Positions 19,018 to 29,329 of a stretch of 64,000 nt of DNA are shown here, piece by piece (within the stretch, counting starts at the first letter, position 1; each line of letters begins with the position of its first letter). The notes below the pieces were generated by a model that was given only the letters and a program-made list of their open reading frames with translations, searched no databases and was not told where the DNA came from. The stretch covers positions 62,001-126,000 of the forward strand of contig CANFOL010000003.1 in the NCBI GenBank assembly GCA_947448695.1. The letters are read 5' to 3'. The stretch comes from Burkholderiaceae bacterium (GTDB taxonomy: Bacteria; Pseudomonadota; Gammaproteobacteria; Burkholderiales; Burkholderiaceae). The translations under genes were made by a program, and so were the position numbers.

Positions 19018-20940
19018 TTATTTCTTATCAACTTCTTTGAATTCAGCATCGACAACATTATCATCTTTTGCCGCTGGGCCTTGTGAAGTCGCGCTGCCAT
19101 CTGCTTTAGCTTTTTCCGCCATTGCTGCGTATACTTTTTCGCCTAAAGTTTGACTAACTTTACCTAACTCCTCTGTTTTAGCTTCAATATCAGCTTTATC
19201 TGATCCTTTAGCAGCTTCTTCTAGGGCTTTCATAGCGGCTTCAATTTTCTCTTTTTCAGAGGCATCTAAGGAAGCACCATGCTCTTCAAGTGATTTTTTT
19301 GTCGAATGTACTAGCGCCTCTGCCGAATTTCTCGCATCAACAACTTCTCGTAATTTACGATCTTCTTCTGCATTTTCTTCAGCATCTTTCACCATATTTT
19401 GGATTTCTTCTTCTGATAATCCAGAGTTGGCTTTAATCGTAATTTTACTTTCCTTACCGGTTGCTTTATCTTTGGCTCCGACATGCAAAATACCATTGGC
19501 GTCAATATCAAAACTCACTTCAATTTGAGGAGTCCCACGACTTGCCGGCGGAATACCCTCTAAATTGAACTCGCCTAAAGTTTTATTTGCTGCAGCAATC
19601 TCTCTCTCACCTTGGAAAACTTTAATCGTTACAGCCGGTTGATTATCTTCAGCGGTAGAAAATACTTGAGCATATTTAGTAGGAATCGTTGTGTTCTTTT
19701 TAATCATCTTTGTCATTACACCACCTAGGGTCTCAATGCCAAGAGACAAAGGTGTTACGTCTAACAACAAGACATCAGTACGATCACCTGCCAATACGGC
19801 ACCTTGTATCGCTGCACCAACAGCAACCGCCTCATCAGGGTTAACGTCTTTACGAGGCTCTTGTCCAAAAAACTCTTTCACTTTTTCTTGAACTTTAGGC
19901 ATACGTGTCATACCACCAACCAAAATTACATCTTGAATATCAGTCAATGCAACACCTGCATCTTTAATGGCAACACGACATGGCTCAATCGTTCGCGCAA
20001 TTAAGTCTTCAACTAATGACTCAAGCTTTGCGCGTGTCATTTTGATGTTTAAGTGTTTAGGACCTGAAGCATCAGCCGTAATATAAGGCAAATTAATTTC
20101 TGTTTGAGCACTTGAAGATAACTCAATTTTGGCTTTTTCTGCAGATTCTTTCAATCGCTGTAACGCGAGCACATCTTTTGATAAATCTACGCCTTGTTCT
20201 TTCTTGAACTCCGCAATGATGAAATCAATGATACGTTGGTCAAAATCTTCCCCGCCAAGGAATGTATCTCCATTTGTGGATAACACTTCGAATTGTTTTT
20301 CGCCATCAACATCAGCAATTTCAATAATGGATACATCAAAAGTACCACCACCCAAGTCATACACGGCAATTTTGCGATCGCCTGTAGAAACTTTATCTAA
20401 ACCAAAAGCAAGAGCAGCAGCAGTAGGCTCGTTGATAATACGCTTTACATCAAGGCCAGCGATACGCCCAGCATCTTTTGTCGCTTGTCTTTGACTATCG
20501 TTAAAGTAAGCAGGTACAGTAATAACAGCCTCTGTTACTTCTTCACCGAGGTAATCTTCTGCAGTTTTTTTCATTTTTCTTAAAACTTCTGCAGAGATTT
20601 GTGGTGGAGCTAATTTATTACCCCGAACCTCTACCCAAGCATCACCATTATCTGCTTTAGCAATCGTGTAAGGCATTAAATTGATATCTTTTTGCACTTC
20701 TTTTTCAGTAAATTTTCTACCGATTAAACGTTTTACGGCATAAAGGGTGTTCCTTGGATTTGTAACAGACTGCCTTTTTGCCGGTGCCCCTACCAGAATT
20801 TCGCCATCTTCCATGTAAGCAATAATAGAAGGTGTCGTACGTGCGCCTTCTGCATTTTCAACCACCTTCGGTGTGTTACCTTCTAAAATTGCAACACAAG
20901 AATTGGTGGTACCTAAATCGATTCCAATAATCTTTGCCAT
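19018..20940 (-). CDS. dnaK: Chaperone DnaK (Hsp70)
   Basis: 640 residues, typical length. The ATPase domain opens [13 protein letters not shown] and holds [11 protein letters not shown] and the [14 protein letters not shown] phosphate loop; the substrate-binding domain follows the linker [16 protein letters not shown]; the tail ends in the usual acidic [12 protein letters not shown] motif. Works with DnaJ and GrpE on both sides of it in this cluster. The 81-base gap from grpE shows no terminator or CIRCE operator, so it is likely read from the grpE promoter. Confidence 0.98.
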   Translation of the reverse strand: MAKIIGIDLGTTNSCVAILEGNTPKVVENAEGARTTPSIIAYMEDGEILVGAPAKRQSVTNPRNTLYAVKRLIGRKFTEKEVQKDINLMPYTIAKADNGDAWVEVRGNKLAPPQISAEVLRKMKKTAEDYLGEEVTEAVITVPAYFNDSQRQATKDAGRIAGLDVKRIINEPTAAALAFGLDKVSTGDRKIAVYDLGGGTFDVSIIEIADVDGEKQFEVLSTNGDTFLGGEDFDQRIIDFIIAEFKKEQGVDLSKDVLALQRLKESAEKAKIELSSSAQTEINLPYITADASGPKHLNIKMTRAKLESLVEDLIARTIEPCRVAIKDAGVALTDIQDVILVGGMTRMPKVQEKVKEFFGQEPRKDVNPDEAVAVGAAIQGAVLAGDRTDVLLLDVTPLSLGIETLGGVMTKMIKKNTTIPTKYAQVFSTAEDNQPAVTIKVFQGEREIAAANKTLGEFNLEGIPPASRGTPQIEVSFDIDANGILHVGAKDKATGKESKITIKANSGLSEEEIQNMVKDAEENAEEDRKLREVVDARNSAEALVHSTKKSLEEHGASLDASEKEKIEAAMKALEEAAKGSDKADIEAKTEELGKVSQTLGEKVYAAMAEKAKADGSATSQGPAAKDDNVVDAEFKEVDKK

Positions 20941-21021
20941 GTTAATTTCCTTATTAAATAATCTATATATCCACTAAATAAGGGTCATCTATTGATTATC
21001 AAGAGATGCGCCCGTGTTTTT

Positions 21022-21552
21022 TTATTTTGCTTGGCTTACCGTCACTAAAGCTGGTCTTAAAACTCGATCTGCAATGAGATAACCTTTTTGTAATACTGTA
21101 ACAATCGTATTTGCTTCTTGCTCAGACGGAACCATCGAAATCGCTTGATGTAAGTGTGGGTCAAATTTGGCGCCAACTTCGGGGTGAATCTCGATGATTT
21201 TCCCTTTTTCCAATGCTCCGGATAACTGCTTTAAAGTCAACTCCACGCCCTCTTTTAACTTGTTGAGGTCCTCATTATGATGTTGAAGGGCAGCGTACAT
21301 ACTGTCCATGACCGGCAATAAATGCTCCGCAAAACTCTCAATAGCGAATTTATGTGCTTTTGCAACATCCTCTGTCGCCCTTCGACGAACATTCTCATTT
21401 TCTGCCTTAGCTCTTAAAAAAGCATCTTTACTTTCATTTAAGAGTTGATTTAATTGATTAACTTGTTGCTCATGCGTGTTCTCAGGCACACCCGGATCGG
21501 TTGATTCTGTGGGTTGCTCTACATTTGGTGCATCATTTTTTTCTTGAGTCAT
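21022..21552 (-). CDS. grpE: Nucleotide exchange factor GrpE
   Basis: 176 residues. A long N-terminal coiled coil (about 30-90, with the [13 protein letters not shown] stretch) and a C-terminal beta domain ([20 protein letters not shown]) that opens the DnaK nucleotide pocket. The first 30 residues are disordered and acidic. First gene after the sigma-32-like promoter at 21604-21629, leading into dnaK and dnaJ. Confidence 0.96.
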   Translation of the reverse strand: MTQEKNDAPNVEQPTESTDPGVPENTHEQQVNQLNQLLNESKDAFLRAKAENENVRRRATEDVAKAHKFAIESFAEHLLPVMDSMYAALQHHNEDLNKLKEGVELTLKQLSGALEKGKIIEIHPEVGAKFDPHLHQAISMVPSEQEANTIVTVLQKGYLIADRVLRPALVTVSQAK

Positions 21553-21603
21553 TTCAATGCTTTACAAGGTTTAGGTTAGATAAAAGCGTCTTACTCTCTT
21601 AAC

Positions 21604-21629
21604 CTATGGGCATTAATAATTATTTCAAG
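21604..21629 (-). promoter_or_regulatory. Sigma-32 (RpoH)-type heat-shock promoter before grpE
   Basis: On the minus strand a perfect CTTGAAA (complement of 21623-21629) is followed after 12 bases by CCCATAG (complement of 21604-21610), close to the known RpoH pattern CTTGAAA ... CCCCATnT. The spacer is at the short end of the range. It lies about 50 bases before the grpE start, which fits a heat-shock promoter for grpE-dnaK-dnaJ. Confidence 0.7.
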
Positions 21630-21657
21630 AGTAAATTATCAATTTTTCCTATAAAGA

Positions 21658-22782
21658 CTATTGCTGTAATGCGGCTTGAACTAGCTCTACCCTCGCTTGA
21701 CGCCCTAAAAGATTTTTCTCTGACTCTAAAGCTCGAGACCAACCTTGAAGATTTTCTTCGACGATATTTTGCATGGCACTAATCCATTCAGGATGAGAAT
21801 TAATACACGGAATCGCAAAATAGTCTTTTCCACCAGCGTGTTGAAAAATTTCTTTACCTTCCATTGCAATTTCTTCAAGCGTTTCTAAACAATCGGCCGG
21901 AAATCCTGGACAAAATATATCAACTCGGGGTGTAGCTGAGTGCCCTAATTTTTCTAGAAGTGGTGCCGTGTAGGGCTTAAGCCACTCAGCTTTGCCAAAT
22001 CTAGACTGAAAACTAATAATCGCCTCTTCATCTGACAACCCTAAAGACTCCCGAAGCAAGCGCCCAGTTTTAAGGCATTCACAATGATATGGATCACCCA
22101 TATCTAAAGTACGCTTAGGAACTCCATGGAAAGACATAATCAGCTTTTCTCCGGCAGAGAAGTTTGGCCGTCCTTGGACTCCCCAAAAATCCTCTACCTG
22201 CGCTTTTAAAGCTTTGATATACATTGGATGATCATGAAAATGCTTAATGGTTCTTAAGGCAGGTGGATTTCTATATTCCTTATAAATTCTATAAATTTCG
22301 TCATAAGTTGAAGCCGTGGTAGTTGCAGAATATTGAGGATACATCGGCATCACCAACAAACGATCCACCCCTTGATCATCCATTTTTTTTAACACACTCT
22401 CAATCGCTGGATTTCCATAGCGCATCGCTAAATCGACTATCACCACTTGATGAGGATCTTGATTGATTGCTTGAGCCAATAATTGAACTTGAGATTGTGA
22501 ATGAACCAATAAAGGAGACCCGCTTTTCTCGCCAGAAATCCAAACTGAAGCATATTTTTTTGCAGATGCACCAGACCGAATTGGCAAAATGATGAGATTA
22601 AGGATGCACCACCAAATAATGCGCGGAATCTCAACCACTCTTGGATCTGAAAGAAATTGCTTTAAATAAGTCCTAACTGCTTTGGCTGTTGGCGCATCTG
22701 GGGTTCCCAAGTTGACGATTAAAACGCCCACTTTCGAGCTTTTGGCGTGCGCCACAAGAGGATCTAGTATTTGTTTATTCAC
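21658..22782 (-). CDS. hemH: Ferrochelatase
   Basis: 374 residues from the GTG at 22782; a TTG just upstream adds one residue. A GGA ribosome site lies 8 bases before the GTG. Inserts ferrous iron into protoporphyrin IX, the last step of haem synthesis. VGVLIVNLGTPDAPT opens the fold, SFHGVPKR carries the metal-site histidine, and CPGFPADCLETLEEI the partner glutamate. It follows hrcA by 15 bases; the hrcA-hemH order is typical of betaproteobacteria and lets haem synthesis share the regulator transcript. Confidence 0.95.
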   Translation of the reverse strand: MNKQILDPLVAHAKSSKVGVLIVNLGTPDAPTAKAVRTYLKQFLSDPRVVEIPRIIWWCILNLIILPIRSGASAKKYASVWISGEKSGSPLLVHSQSQVQLLAQAINQDPHQVVIVDLAMRYGNPAIESVLKKMDDQGVDRLLVMPMYPQYSATTTASTYDEIYRIYKEYRNPPALRTIKHFHDHPMYIKALKAQVEDFWGVQGRPNFSAGEKLIMSFHGVPKRTLDMGDPYHCECLKTGRLLRESLGLSDEEAIISFQSRFGKAEWLKPYTAPLLEKLGHSATPRVDIFCPGFPADCLETLEEIAMEGKEIFQHAGGKDYFAIPCINSHPEWISAMQNIVEENLQGWSRALESEKNLLGRQARVELVQAALQQ

Positions 22783-22797
22783 CAAAAAATTCCAAAA

Positions 22798-23814
22798 TTA
22801 AGAGTTCTGACTCAAAGCACTACTAAGTAATTTTGCTGTGATATCCACTATCGGAATAACACGTTCATAAGCCATTCTTGTAGGCCCAATGACGCCAAGA
22901 GTACCCACAATAATACCGTTAACTTGATAAGGGGCCGTAATAATTGCCATATCGTCTATTGGTACCAAATCACTTTCTCCACCAATAAAAATCTTGACTC
23001 CATTTGCCTTACTAGATTCATCTAACAACTGAATCAGGCCGGTGCGTTGCTCAAATACTCGAAATAAGCGTTTTATCTTATCCATATCGGATACTAACTC
23101 ACCAACTTCTAATAATTTTTTCTCTCCAGAAATGATGACTGTATCTTGATCCTCTTTTAAAGAATCAGACCCAGCCTCTACTGCTTGACTCATTAATGCG
23201 GTGATATCGTGTTTTAAGCCCACCAACTCTTGTTTGAGTCTTAGACGAACAGCTTCAAAATCAAACCCCGCATAATGGGCATTAATGTAGTTGGTCGCTT
23301 CAATCAACTCTGATGGAGAATAATCTTTTTGGGTGATCAAAATTCGGTTTTGTACATCTCCCTGAGGGGAGACTAATATTAATAAAATTCTTTTTTCAGA
23401 TAGCTTTAAAAACTCGATTTGTCGAAATACATGAGATCGCTTAGGCGTCATCACAACGCCAGCAAAATGGGATAAGTTTGATAAAACATGGGCGGCAGAG
23501 GCAATCGCCCTTTGCGGTGAGTCTGGTTGTATTTCTTCAAAAGCACCACTAGATGCTAACTCCTCTAAAGGCTTAATCGTTAACATCGTATCGACAAATA
23601 AACGATATCCGCGAGGTGTTGGTATTCTTCCAGCAGAAGTGTGAGGGCTTGTAACAAAGCCCATCTCCTCCAAATCAGCCATGACATTACGGATTGTGGC
23701 TGCAGATAAGTCTAGGCCTGAGTGACGAGATAAAGTTCTAGACCCAACAGGTTGCCCTTCAGATATGTACCTTTCAATTAAAGTTTTGAGAAGTTCGCGT
23801 GATCTTTTATCCAT
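22798..23814 (-). CDS. hrcA: Heat-inducible transcription repressor HrcA
   Basis: 338 residues from the ATG at 23814 ([17 protein letters not shown]), the usual family start; a TTG at 23835 in frame is less likely. The winged-helix DNA-binding part ([29 protein letters not shown]) is followed by the GAF-like and dimerisation domains. HrcA represses chaperone operons through the CIRCE inverted repeat. I found no CIRCE in front of grpE, dnaK or dnaJ here, so its target is probably elsewhere (groESL by family precedent). Confidence 0.95.
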   Translation of the reverse strand: MDKRSRELLKTLIERYISEGQPVGSRTLSRHSGLDLSAATIRNVMADLEEMGFVTSPHTSAGRIPTPRGYRLFVDTMLTIKPLEELASSGAFEEIQPDSPQRAIASAAHVLSNLSHFAGVVMTPKRSHVFRQIEFLKLSEKRILLILVSPQGDVQNRILITQKDYSPSELIEATNYINAHYAGFDFEAVRLRLKQELVGLKHDITALMSQAVEAGSDSLKEDQDTVIISGEKKLLEVGELVSDMDKIKRLFRVFEQRTGLIQLLDESSKANGVKIFIGGESDLVPIDDMAIITAPYQVNGIIVGTLGVIGPTRMAYERVIPIVDITAKLLSSALSQNS

Positions 23815-23898
23815 ATATGTGATGATTCTAACCAATCTTGTGACTTTTGGATGGAGGATTAGTTTGAAACTGTTCTTTTGCTATGGTTTAATCAAGGA

Positions 23899-24798
23899 AT
23901 GACGACAAAAAATACATCACCTTCTATTTTTCCGAGAGTTGCCTTAATTGGTAAATTTCAGGCTGAGGGCATCAGCCAAGTTTTAAATCTAATTTCTGAT
24001 TTAGTAAAAACACTAGATTGTTCTGTTTGGATTGAGGAAGAAACTGCTAAATTTACCCAAAATCAACATCGCCCTACCATTAGCATTAAGGACATCATGG
24101 GTAATATCGATGTGGTCATTGTGATTGGTGGAGATGGTACTCTTTTAGGAGTGGGTCGACATTTAGCTGGCGCGAATATTCCTGTCATCGGAATTAATAT
24201 GGGTAGATTGGGATATATGACAGATATTCCTCTTCAAGAAGTAGCCCTTATTCTTCCACAAATGTTAGCTGGAAATTATGAATCAGACTCCAGAAATTTA
24301 TTAGTCGCATCAGTCATTCGAAAGGGCGATGTCACCCATCAAGGCTTGGCTTTAAATGATGTCGTAGTCAATCGATCTAGCCTAACTGGTATGGTTGAGT
24401 TAACAGTTAAAGTAAATGGTAGTTTTATGTATAACCAAAGATCAGATGGTTTAATCGTGGCAACTCCAACAGGCTCAACTGCCTATAGCCTGTCTTCCGG
24501 AGGGCCAATATTGCATCCAAGAGTGGATGGAATTGTGTTAACGCCGATTTCTCCTCATGCACTCTCGAACCGCCCAATTGTTTTACCACATGATGTAGAA
24601 ATTATTATTGAAATTGCTGGCGGTAAAGATGTCAGCGCTCACTTTGATATGCAATCATTGTCGACACTTCAAGTAGGAGACCAAGTTAGCGTCAAGAAAT
24701 CGCAAAAGCAAGTTACACTCCTGCATCCTCAAGGGCACAGTGATTACAAAACTTTGCGGGAAAAATTACACTGGAACGAATATCCTTCGTCTTTTTAA
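23899..24798 (+). CDS. nadK: NAD kinase
   Basis: 299 residues from the ATG at 23899; a TTG at 23878 would add seven. Phosphorylates NAD to NADP. VIGGDGTLLGVGR holds the GGDG motif, NMGRLGYMTD the following loop and ATPTGSTAYSLSSGGPILHP the NAD-binding region. The ribosome site is unclear, since AAGGA runs straight into the ATG. Divergent from hrcA and 3 bases upstream of recN, with which it forms the widely conserved nadK-recN pair. Confidence 0.95.
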   Translation: MTTKNTSPSIFPRVALIGKFQAEGISQVLNLISDLVKTLDCSVWIEEETAKFTQNQHRPTISIKDIMGNIDVVIVIGGDGTLLGVGRHLAGANIPVIGINMGRLGYMTDIPLQEVALILPQMLAGNYESDSRNLLVASVIRKGDVTHQGLALNDVVVNRSSLTGMVELTVKVNGSFMYNQRSDGLIVATPTGSTAYSLSSGGPILHPRVDGIVLTPISPHALSNRPIVLPHDVEIIIEIAGGKDVSAHFDMQSLSTLQVGDQVSVKKSQKQVTLLHPQGHSDYKTLREKLHWNEYPSSF

Positions 24799-24801
24799 CC
24801 G

Positions 24802-26469
24802 ATGCTGCAAAACTTGGATATTCGCGACTTTGTTATCGTTCGAGAGCTCGAATTAGACCTCTCTCGAGGTTTTACTGTTCTAACAGGAGAAACTGGGGCT
24901 GGTAAGTCCATCCTCTTGGACGCTTTAGCTATCGTCATGGGTGAAAAAGCGGACAGTTCGCAAATCAGGGAGGGTTGTTCCCGAGCCCAAATTTGCGCCA
25001 CATTCACAATTTCGGAGTCTTTAAAAACAATTTTCAATCCTTGGTTGGATGAGCATGGATTCGCGCTAGAGGAAGAGGGTAACTTCATTCAACTCAAAAG
25101 AATCATCGAATCAACAGGGAGAAGCAAGGCTTATATCAATGGTGAAAATGCCACATTAGGCCAATTACGTGATATTGGAGAACAATTAGTTGATATCCAC
25201 GGTCAGCATGAACACCAATTGTTATTAAAACCTGGTGCACAAAGACAATTACTTGATCGTCATGCTCACTTAACTCCACTTCAAGAGCAGGTATCCGAAG
25301 CTTATAAAAATTGGCTAAGTGTAGATAAAAAAATGAAGGTGGCCAAGACTATTGGGCAAAATTTAGCAAAAGATAAAGAACGTCTATCATGGCAGTTAGA
25401 TGAGTTAGATTTACTCGCACCACAAGTTGGTGAGTGGCGAGATATAGAACATGAGCATAGTCGTTTATCTAATGCGGCAGAGCTAATTGAAGGATCACAA
25501 ATACTTGTGAATCTTTTAAGTGAAGGTGAAAATGCTCTTGTAGATCAGTTATCCAAGGCTCAGAGCTTATTAAGTGATTTAGTCGACATAGATTCAGCTC
25601 TTGCAAGCGCAAAAGAAGCTTTAGAGCCTGCAGCAATACAAATAGATGAAGCTGCTCACACCATTAACCGCTATTTACAAAAACTTGATTTAGACCCGGA
25701 TCGTCTTCATCTTGTTGAAGCAAGACTTCAAGAATATTACCGCTTAGCTCAAAAAAATCATTGTCAACCAGAAGAGTTGCCAGGTGTTTGGGGGCAATTA
25801 AAAGAGGAGTTAGCATCCCTTGAAGCGGCGCAAAATATTGAAAAATTAGAAAAAGAGCTTAAACAAACATGGGACTTCTATACTAAACAAGCAAAACAAT
25901 TATCTAGCTCAAGACAAAAAGCAGCAGACCAACTATCTCAATCTGTCACAACAGCCATGCAAAGTTTGGCGATGGCGGGTGGCAAATTTGTGGTTTCTTT
26001 AAATCCCCTTGAGCAAGGAAATCAATTTGGTTTAGAAAATATTGAATTTTTAGTGGCGGGTCATCCAGGAGTTCAACCAAGACCAATTTCGAAAGTTGCC
26101 TCGGGTGGTGAATTAGCGCGCATTAGCCTTGCTATTGCGGTGATTGCGAGTAGTGTAAGTCAAATCCCAACTCTCATCTTTGATGAAGTAGATGCTGGTA
26201 TCGGAGGAGCCGTTGCCCAAACTGTCGGCAAACTGCTAAAGCAATTAGGTCAAGAACATCAAGTTCTTTGCGTAACACACCTTCCTCAAGTTGCTTCGCA
26301 AGGAGATCACCAGTGGCGTGTACAAAAATTAGTTGATCAAGGTCAAACGATGAGCAATATTCAAGTGTTAAATCGATCTGATAGAGTTCAAGAAATAGCA
26401 AGAATGTTAGGTGGAACTGAAATCACTGAAACCACTCTTCGACATGCCAGAGAATTACTGGATCAATGA
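24802..26469 (+). CDS. recN: DNA repair protein RecN
   Basis: 555 residues, an SMC-like ATPase for double-strand break repair. Walker A is TGETGAGKSILLDAL (about 31-45); a coiled-coil middle part spans roughly 150-380; the ABC signature KVASGGELARISLAI and Walker B LIFDEVDAGIGG follow. QLVDIHGQHEHQLLL is the RecN-specific block. Immediately follows nadK. The 3' end overlaps glnE on the opposite strand by 7 bases. I see no LexA-like operator in front. Confidence 0.96.
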   Translation: MLQNLDIRDFVIVRELELDLSRGFTVLTGETGAGKSILLDALAIVMGEKADSSQIREGCSRAQICATFTISESLKTIFNPWLDEHGFALEEEGNFIQLKRIIESTGRSKAYINGENATLGQLRDIGEQLVDIHGQHEHQLLLKPGAQRQLLDRHAHLTPLQEQVSEAYKNWLSVDKKMKVAKTIGQNLAKDKERLSWQLDELDLLAPQVGEWRDIEHEHSRLSNAAELIEGSQILVNLLSEGENALVDQLSKAQSLLSDLVDIDSALASAKEALEPAAIQIDEAAHTINRYLQKLDLDPDRLHLVEARLQEYYRLAQKNHCQPEELPGVWGQLKEELASLEAAQNIEKLEKELKQTWDFYTKQAKQLSSSRQKAADQLSQSVTTAMQSLAMAGGKFVVSLNPLEQGNQFGLENIEFLVAGHPGVQPRPISKVASGGELARISLAIAVIASSVSQIPTLIFDEVDAGIGGAVAQTVGKLLKQLGQEHQVLCVTHLPQVASQGDHQWRVQKLVDQGQTMSNIQVLNRSDRVQEIARMLGGTEITETTLRHARELLDQ

Positions 26470-29237
26470 TCAAGTAACATCAATTTTTGCCAGACTTCTT
26501 TTACTTTCGCTTGATGAAAAGCAAAAGCGACTTCAAACTCCTCTTGAAAAACCCGCGCAACGGAGAGGCCATCGAGACGAAGTTGATGTTGTTTCTTGCG
26601 AAATAAGCGATAGGCATTCGAAACAGCTAAGGCATCTTCTTGATTCATGATATTTAAAGAGGCCGCCATTTTAAGCAACGCAATATTACCAACATTTTTT
26701 TGCAACTGGGGAAAAAGATTGGCATACCTTAATACAATCCATTGAATCATAAATTCAATATCAACCATCCCACCATCATCATGCTTTAAATCAAAATCAT
26801 TTGATCGATTTGGATGCCCCTGATGAATCTTTAAGCGCATTTCTATAATGCTCTTTCTTAAGTCAGAGGGGTCTCTCGCCAGACCAATGACGTTCGCTCG
26901 AATCTGTTCAAATCGTTGTCTTACTTGATCGCTTCCAGCACAAAATCTTGCTCGAGTTAATGCCTGGTGCTCCCATATCCATGCAACATTTGAGCCCTGT
27001 TGCATCTGATAAGCTGCAAATGCACTCAAGCTTGTAACCATAAGACCTGCAACTCCATTAGGTCGCAACCGCGTATCAATTTCGAATAAAACCCCTGAGC
27101 TAGTTACCGTGGTGCAACACATGATGAAACGTCGAACTAATTTAAGAAAACTCTCGACCAATTCCTCATCAAAATGCGGGTGTTCGTCATCGTAAACAAA
27201 TACCAAGTCAAGATCTGAACCATACCCCAGCTCTTTTCCACCAAGCTTGCCATACGCAATGACACCAAAACCAGTTTCAAATAGATCTTTTGGTAGGCGG
27301 TCATTTTTCAGAGCCATACTGAACCAAGTACTCATTAAGGTTTCTTGAATCACAATATCTGCCATCGCAGAAAGACGGTCACTAACTTGTTCAACGCCCA
27401 GTTTTTGCTTGAGAGAAATCCCTAAATCAGCTAGAAGGATTTGAAAGATCTCTGCATGATGAATATCTCTTAAGATATTCCAAACAAGCTCTTGACTATT
27501 TTGTTCATGTGCAATGTTATTTAATTTATTCTTTAACTGCGCTTGCCAATTTGCCCAATATGCCTCAGGCTCTTCCTCGGGCTGAGAACTTGAACTATCT
27601 TGAATAAACTCATCTAAAAGATGTGGATGTCTAATTAGATAAGTGCCACCCCATTGTGATTCTTTTAATAAGGTCACAACACTCTCAATCACTACTGGAT
27701 ATTCTCTTAATAATGATAGATACACCGACCTTCGTGTAATGACTTCAATTAAATCTAAAAATTTAAGCAAAACACTTTCGGAAATATTCGGTTGTATTTC
27801 GGAAATACGTAAAAAAATAATGTGTAAATTTTTCTTGCTAACTTCGTTACATAATTGATATTTTGGACTCTGAAGAAAGTGTTCATAGCGAACTTTAAAC
27901 TCAGGATAGAAATTAAAAATTCCTAATAAATCTTGCGTTTGTACGATGTCTTGATTGGCTTGCTGATCAATCGTAAATGCCTCTGAAAAATAATTCGATA
28001 CTAAAACCTGATATCTCTTTAATTGATCCATAAAGGATTGGGTGCTTTCAAATCCCATAGACCTGGCAACCCGATTGAGTGAATGCTCATCGATAGGCAA
28101 ATAGTGAATTTGCGCATCACGCCACCATTGCAATCGATGTTCTAATTTTCTATAAAAGTCATATGCTGTCAACAAATCCTTAACTTGACTTGCTTGCATA
28201 TAAGATAGCGATTGAATTGTCTCAAGGGTCTTAACCGTAGAACGTACTCTGAGAGCACTTTCTTGCCCCCCTCGAATAAGTTGAAACATTTGCGCTAAAA
28301 ATTCAATTTCACGAATACCCCCTGCGCCCAATTTAACATCCGCCGCACGATCAGGGAATTGACTTGCCCTCAAATTAGCTTCATAACGAATTTGATGGTG
28401 CAAGTTGCGCACAGCATCAATAATCCCATAATCCAGGTATTTCCGATAAACAAAAGGCTTTACTACAGCCATTAAAGCTGGTGATAGGCCCGAACCATCA
28501 TCCTCATTCAGCGGATAAACTAAACGGCCCTTTATCCAAGCATAACGCTCCCATTCACGCCCCTGAACCAAAAAGTACTCTTCTAACATGTTGAGCGAAC
28601 TAACGAGCGGGCCAGAATCGCCATTCGGTCTTAATCGCATATCTACTCTGAATATAAAACCTTCAGCAGTGAGGTCAGTAAGTCCTTTAATCATTTTTTT
28701 TCCCAACAGAGTAAACCACTCATGATGAGAGACAGAGCGATTCCCTCCTTGTGTTTGTCCATCAGAGTCGTACACAAAAATTAAATCAATATCAGAGCTC
28801 ACATTCAGCTCTCGACCGCCCAATTTACCCATGCCAATGACCCATAACTTCATTTCTTCTTGATTTGGATAATAGGGTTTGCCGTAAATTAAGGAGAGCT
28901 GCTCAGCGTAAAATTCAGCAACCAAATGTAATGCTATCTCAGCCAAGTGCGTCATCGACTGCATCACCTCATCTACTTGCGCTTGCATTGCTAAGTCACG
29001 AACACCTAAAACAAGCATAATTTTTTGCCTGGCAATACGTAACTTTGCTAAAAAATCGTCCTCGGGAAGATATTTAAAGTTAGGGTCTAAATTTTCGTAA
29101 AAAACACATTCAATGTCTGCCCGGCCAATGGGCTGCTCGCAAGTCGTTACTACCCACTCCTCCCAATCGGGCTTAGCAAGTAATTTTGTCTCAATAAACT
29201 GTGAGAACGTCTTGGCAAGTGATATGGTTGAATGCAT
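26463..29237 (-). CDS. glnE: Bifunctional glutamine synthetase adenylyltransferase / deadenylase
   Basis: 924 residues. Adds and removes AMP on glutamine synthetase in answer to the PII signal. Two nucleotidyltransferase domains are present: the N-terminal deadenylase with SSDIDLIF (147-154) and the C-terminal adenylylase with GYGSDLDLVFVYD near residue 670; each keeps the Asp-x-Asp metal pair. Between and after lie helical regulatory parts. The gene stands alone, divergent from yhdP with 92 bases between starts. PII (glnB) and glnA are not in the window. Confidence 0.95.
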   Translation of the reverse strand: MHSTISLAKTFSQFIETKLLAKPDWEEWVVTTCEQPIGRADIECVFYENLDPNFKYLPEDDFLAKLRIARQKIMLVLGVRDLAMQAQVDEVMQSMTHLAEIALHLVAEFYAEQLSLIYGKPYYPNQEEMKLWVIGMGKLGGRELNVSSDIDLIFVYDSDGQTQGGNRSVSHHEWFTLLGKKMIKGLTDLTAEGFIFRVDMRLRPNGDSGPLVSSLNMLEEYFLVQGREWERYAWIKGRLVYPLNEDDGSGLSPALMAVVKPFVYRKYLDYGIIDAVRNLHHQIRYEANLRASQFPDRAADVKLGAGGIREIEFLAQMFQLIRGGQESALRVRSTVKTLETIQSLSYMQASQVKDLLTAYDFYRKLEHRLQWWRDAQIHYLPIDEHSLNRVARSMGFESTQSFMDQLKRYQVLVSNYFSEAFTIDQQANQDIVQTQDLLGIFNFYPEFKVRYEHFLQSPKYQLCNEVSKKNLHIIFLRISEIQPNISESVLLKFLDLIEVITRRSVYLSLLREYPVVIESVVTLLKESQWGGTYLIRHPHLLDEFIQDSSSSQPEEEPEAYWANWQAQLKNKLNNIAHEQNSQELVWNILRDIHHAEIFQILLADLGISLKQKLGVEQVSDRLSAMADIVIQETLMSTWFSMALKNDRLPKDLFETGFGVIAYGKLGGKELGYGSDLDLVFVYDDEHPHFDEELVESFLKLVRRFIMCCTTVTSSGVLFEIDTRLRPNGVAGLMVTSLSAFAAYQMQQGSNVAWIWEHQALTRARFCAGSDQVRQRFEQIRANVIGLARDPSDLRKSIIEMRLKIHQGHPNRSNDFDLKHDDGGMVDIEFMIQWIVLRYANLFPQLQKNVGNIALLKMAASLNIMNQEDALAVSNAYRLFRKKQHQLRLDGLSVARVFQEEFEVAFAFHQAKVKEVWQKLMLLDH

Positions 29238-29329
29238 TATTTATCCTAACAAATTTGAAATACTTCATCACCTTATCGGATAATAAGTATATTGCTAATA
29301 ATAAATTCAATAAATCGTTCAAAAACAGA

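Noticed and set aside
20129..20494. 121-residue open frame on the plus strand inside dnaK
   Set aside because: Antisense to the most conserved part of dnaK; composition (Ser, Arg, Pro) is that of a shadow frame.
20941..21021. Search for a CIRCE operator between grpE and dnaK
   Set aside because: No TTAGCACTC or GAGTGCTAA half-site is present here or before grpE and dnaJ.
29201..29329. Possible 43-residue N-terminal extension of the YhdP-like protein
   Set aside because: It would start inside glnE on the other strand, lacks family resemblance, and the ATG at 29330 leads directly into a normal membrane anchor.
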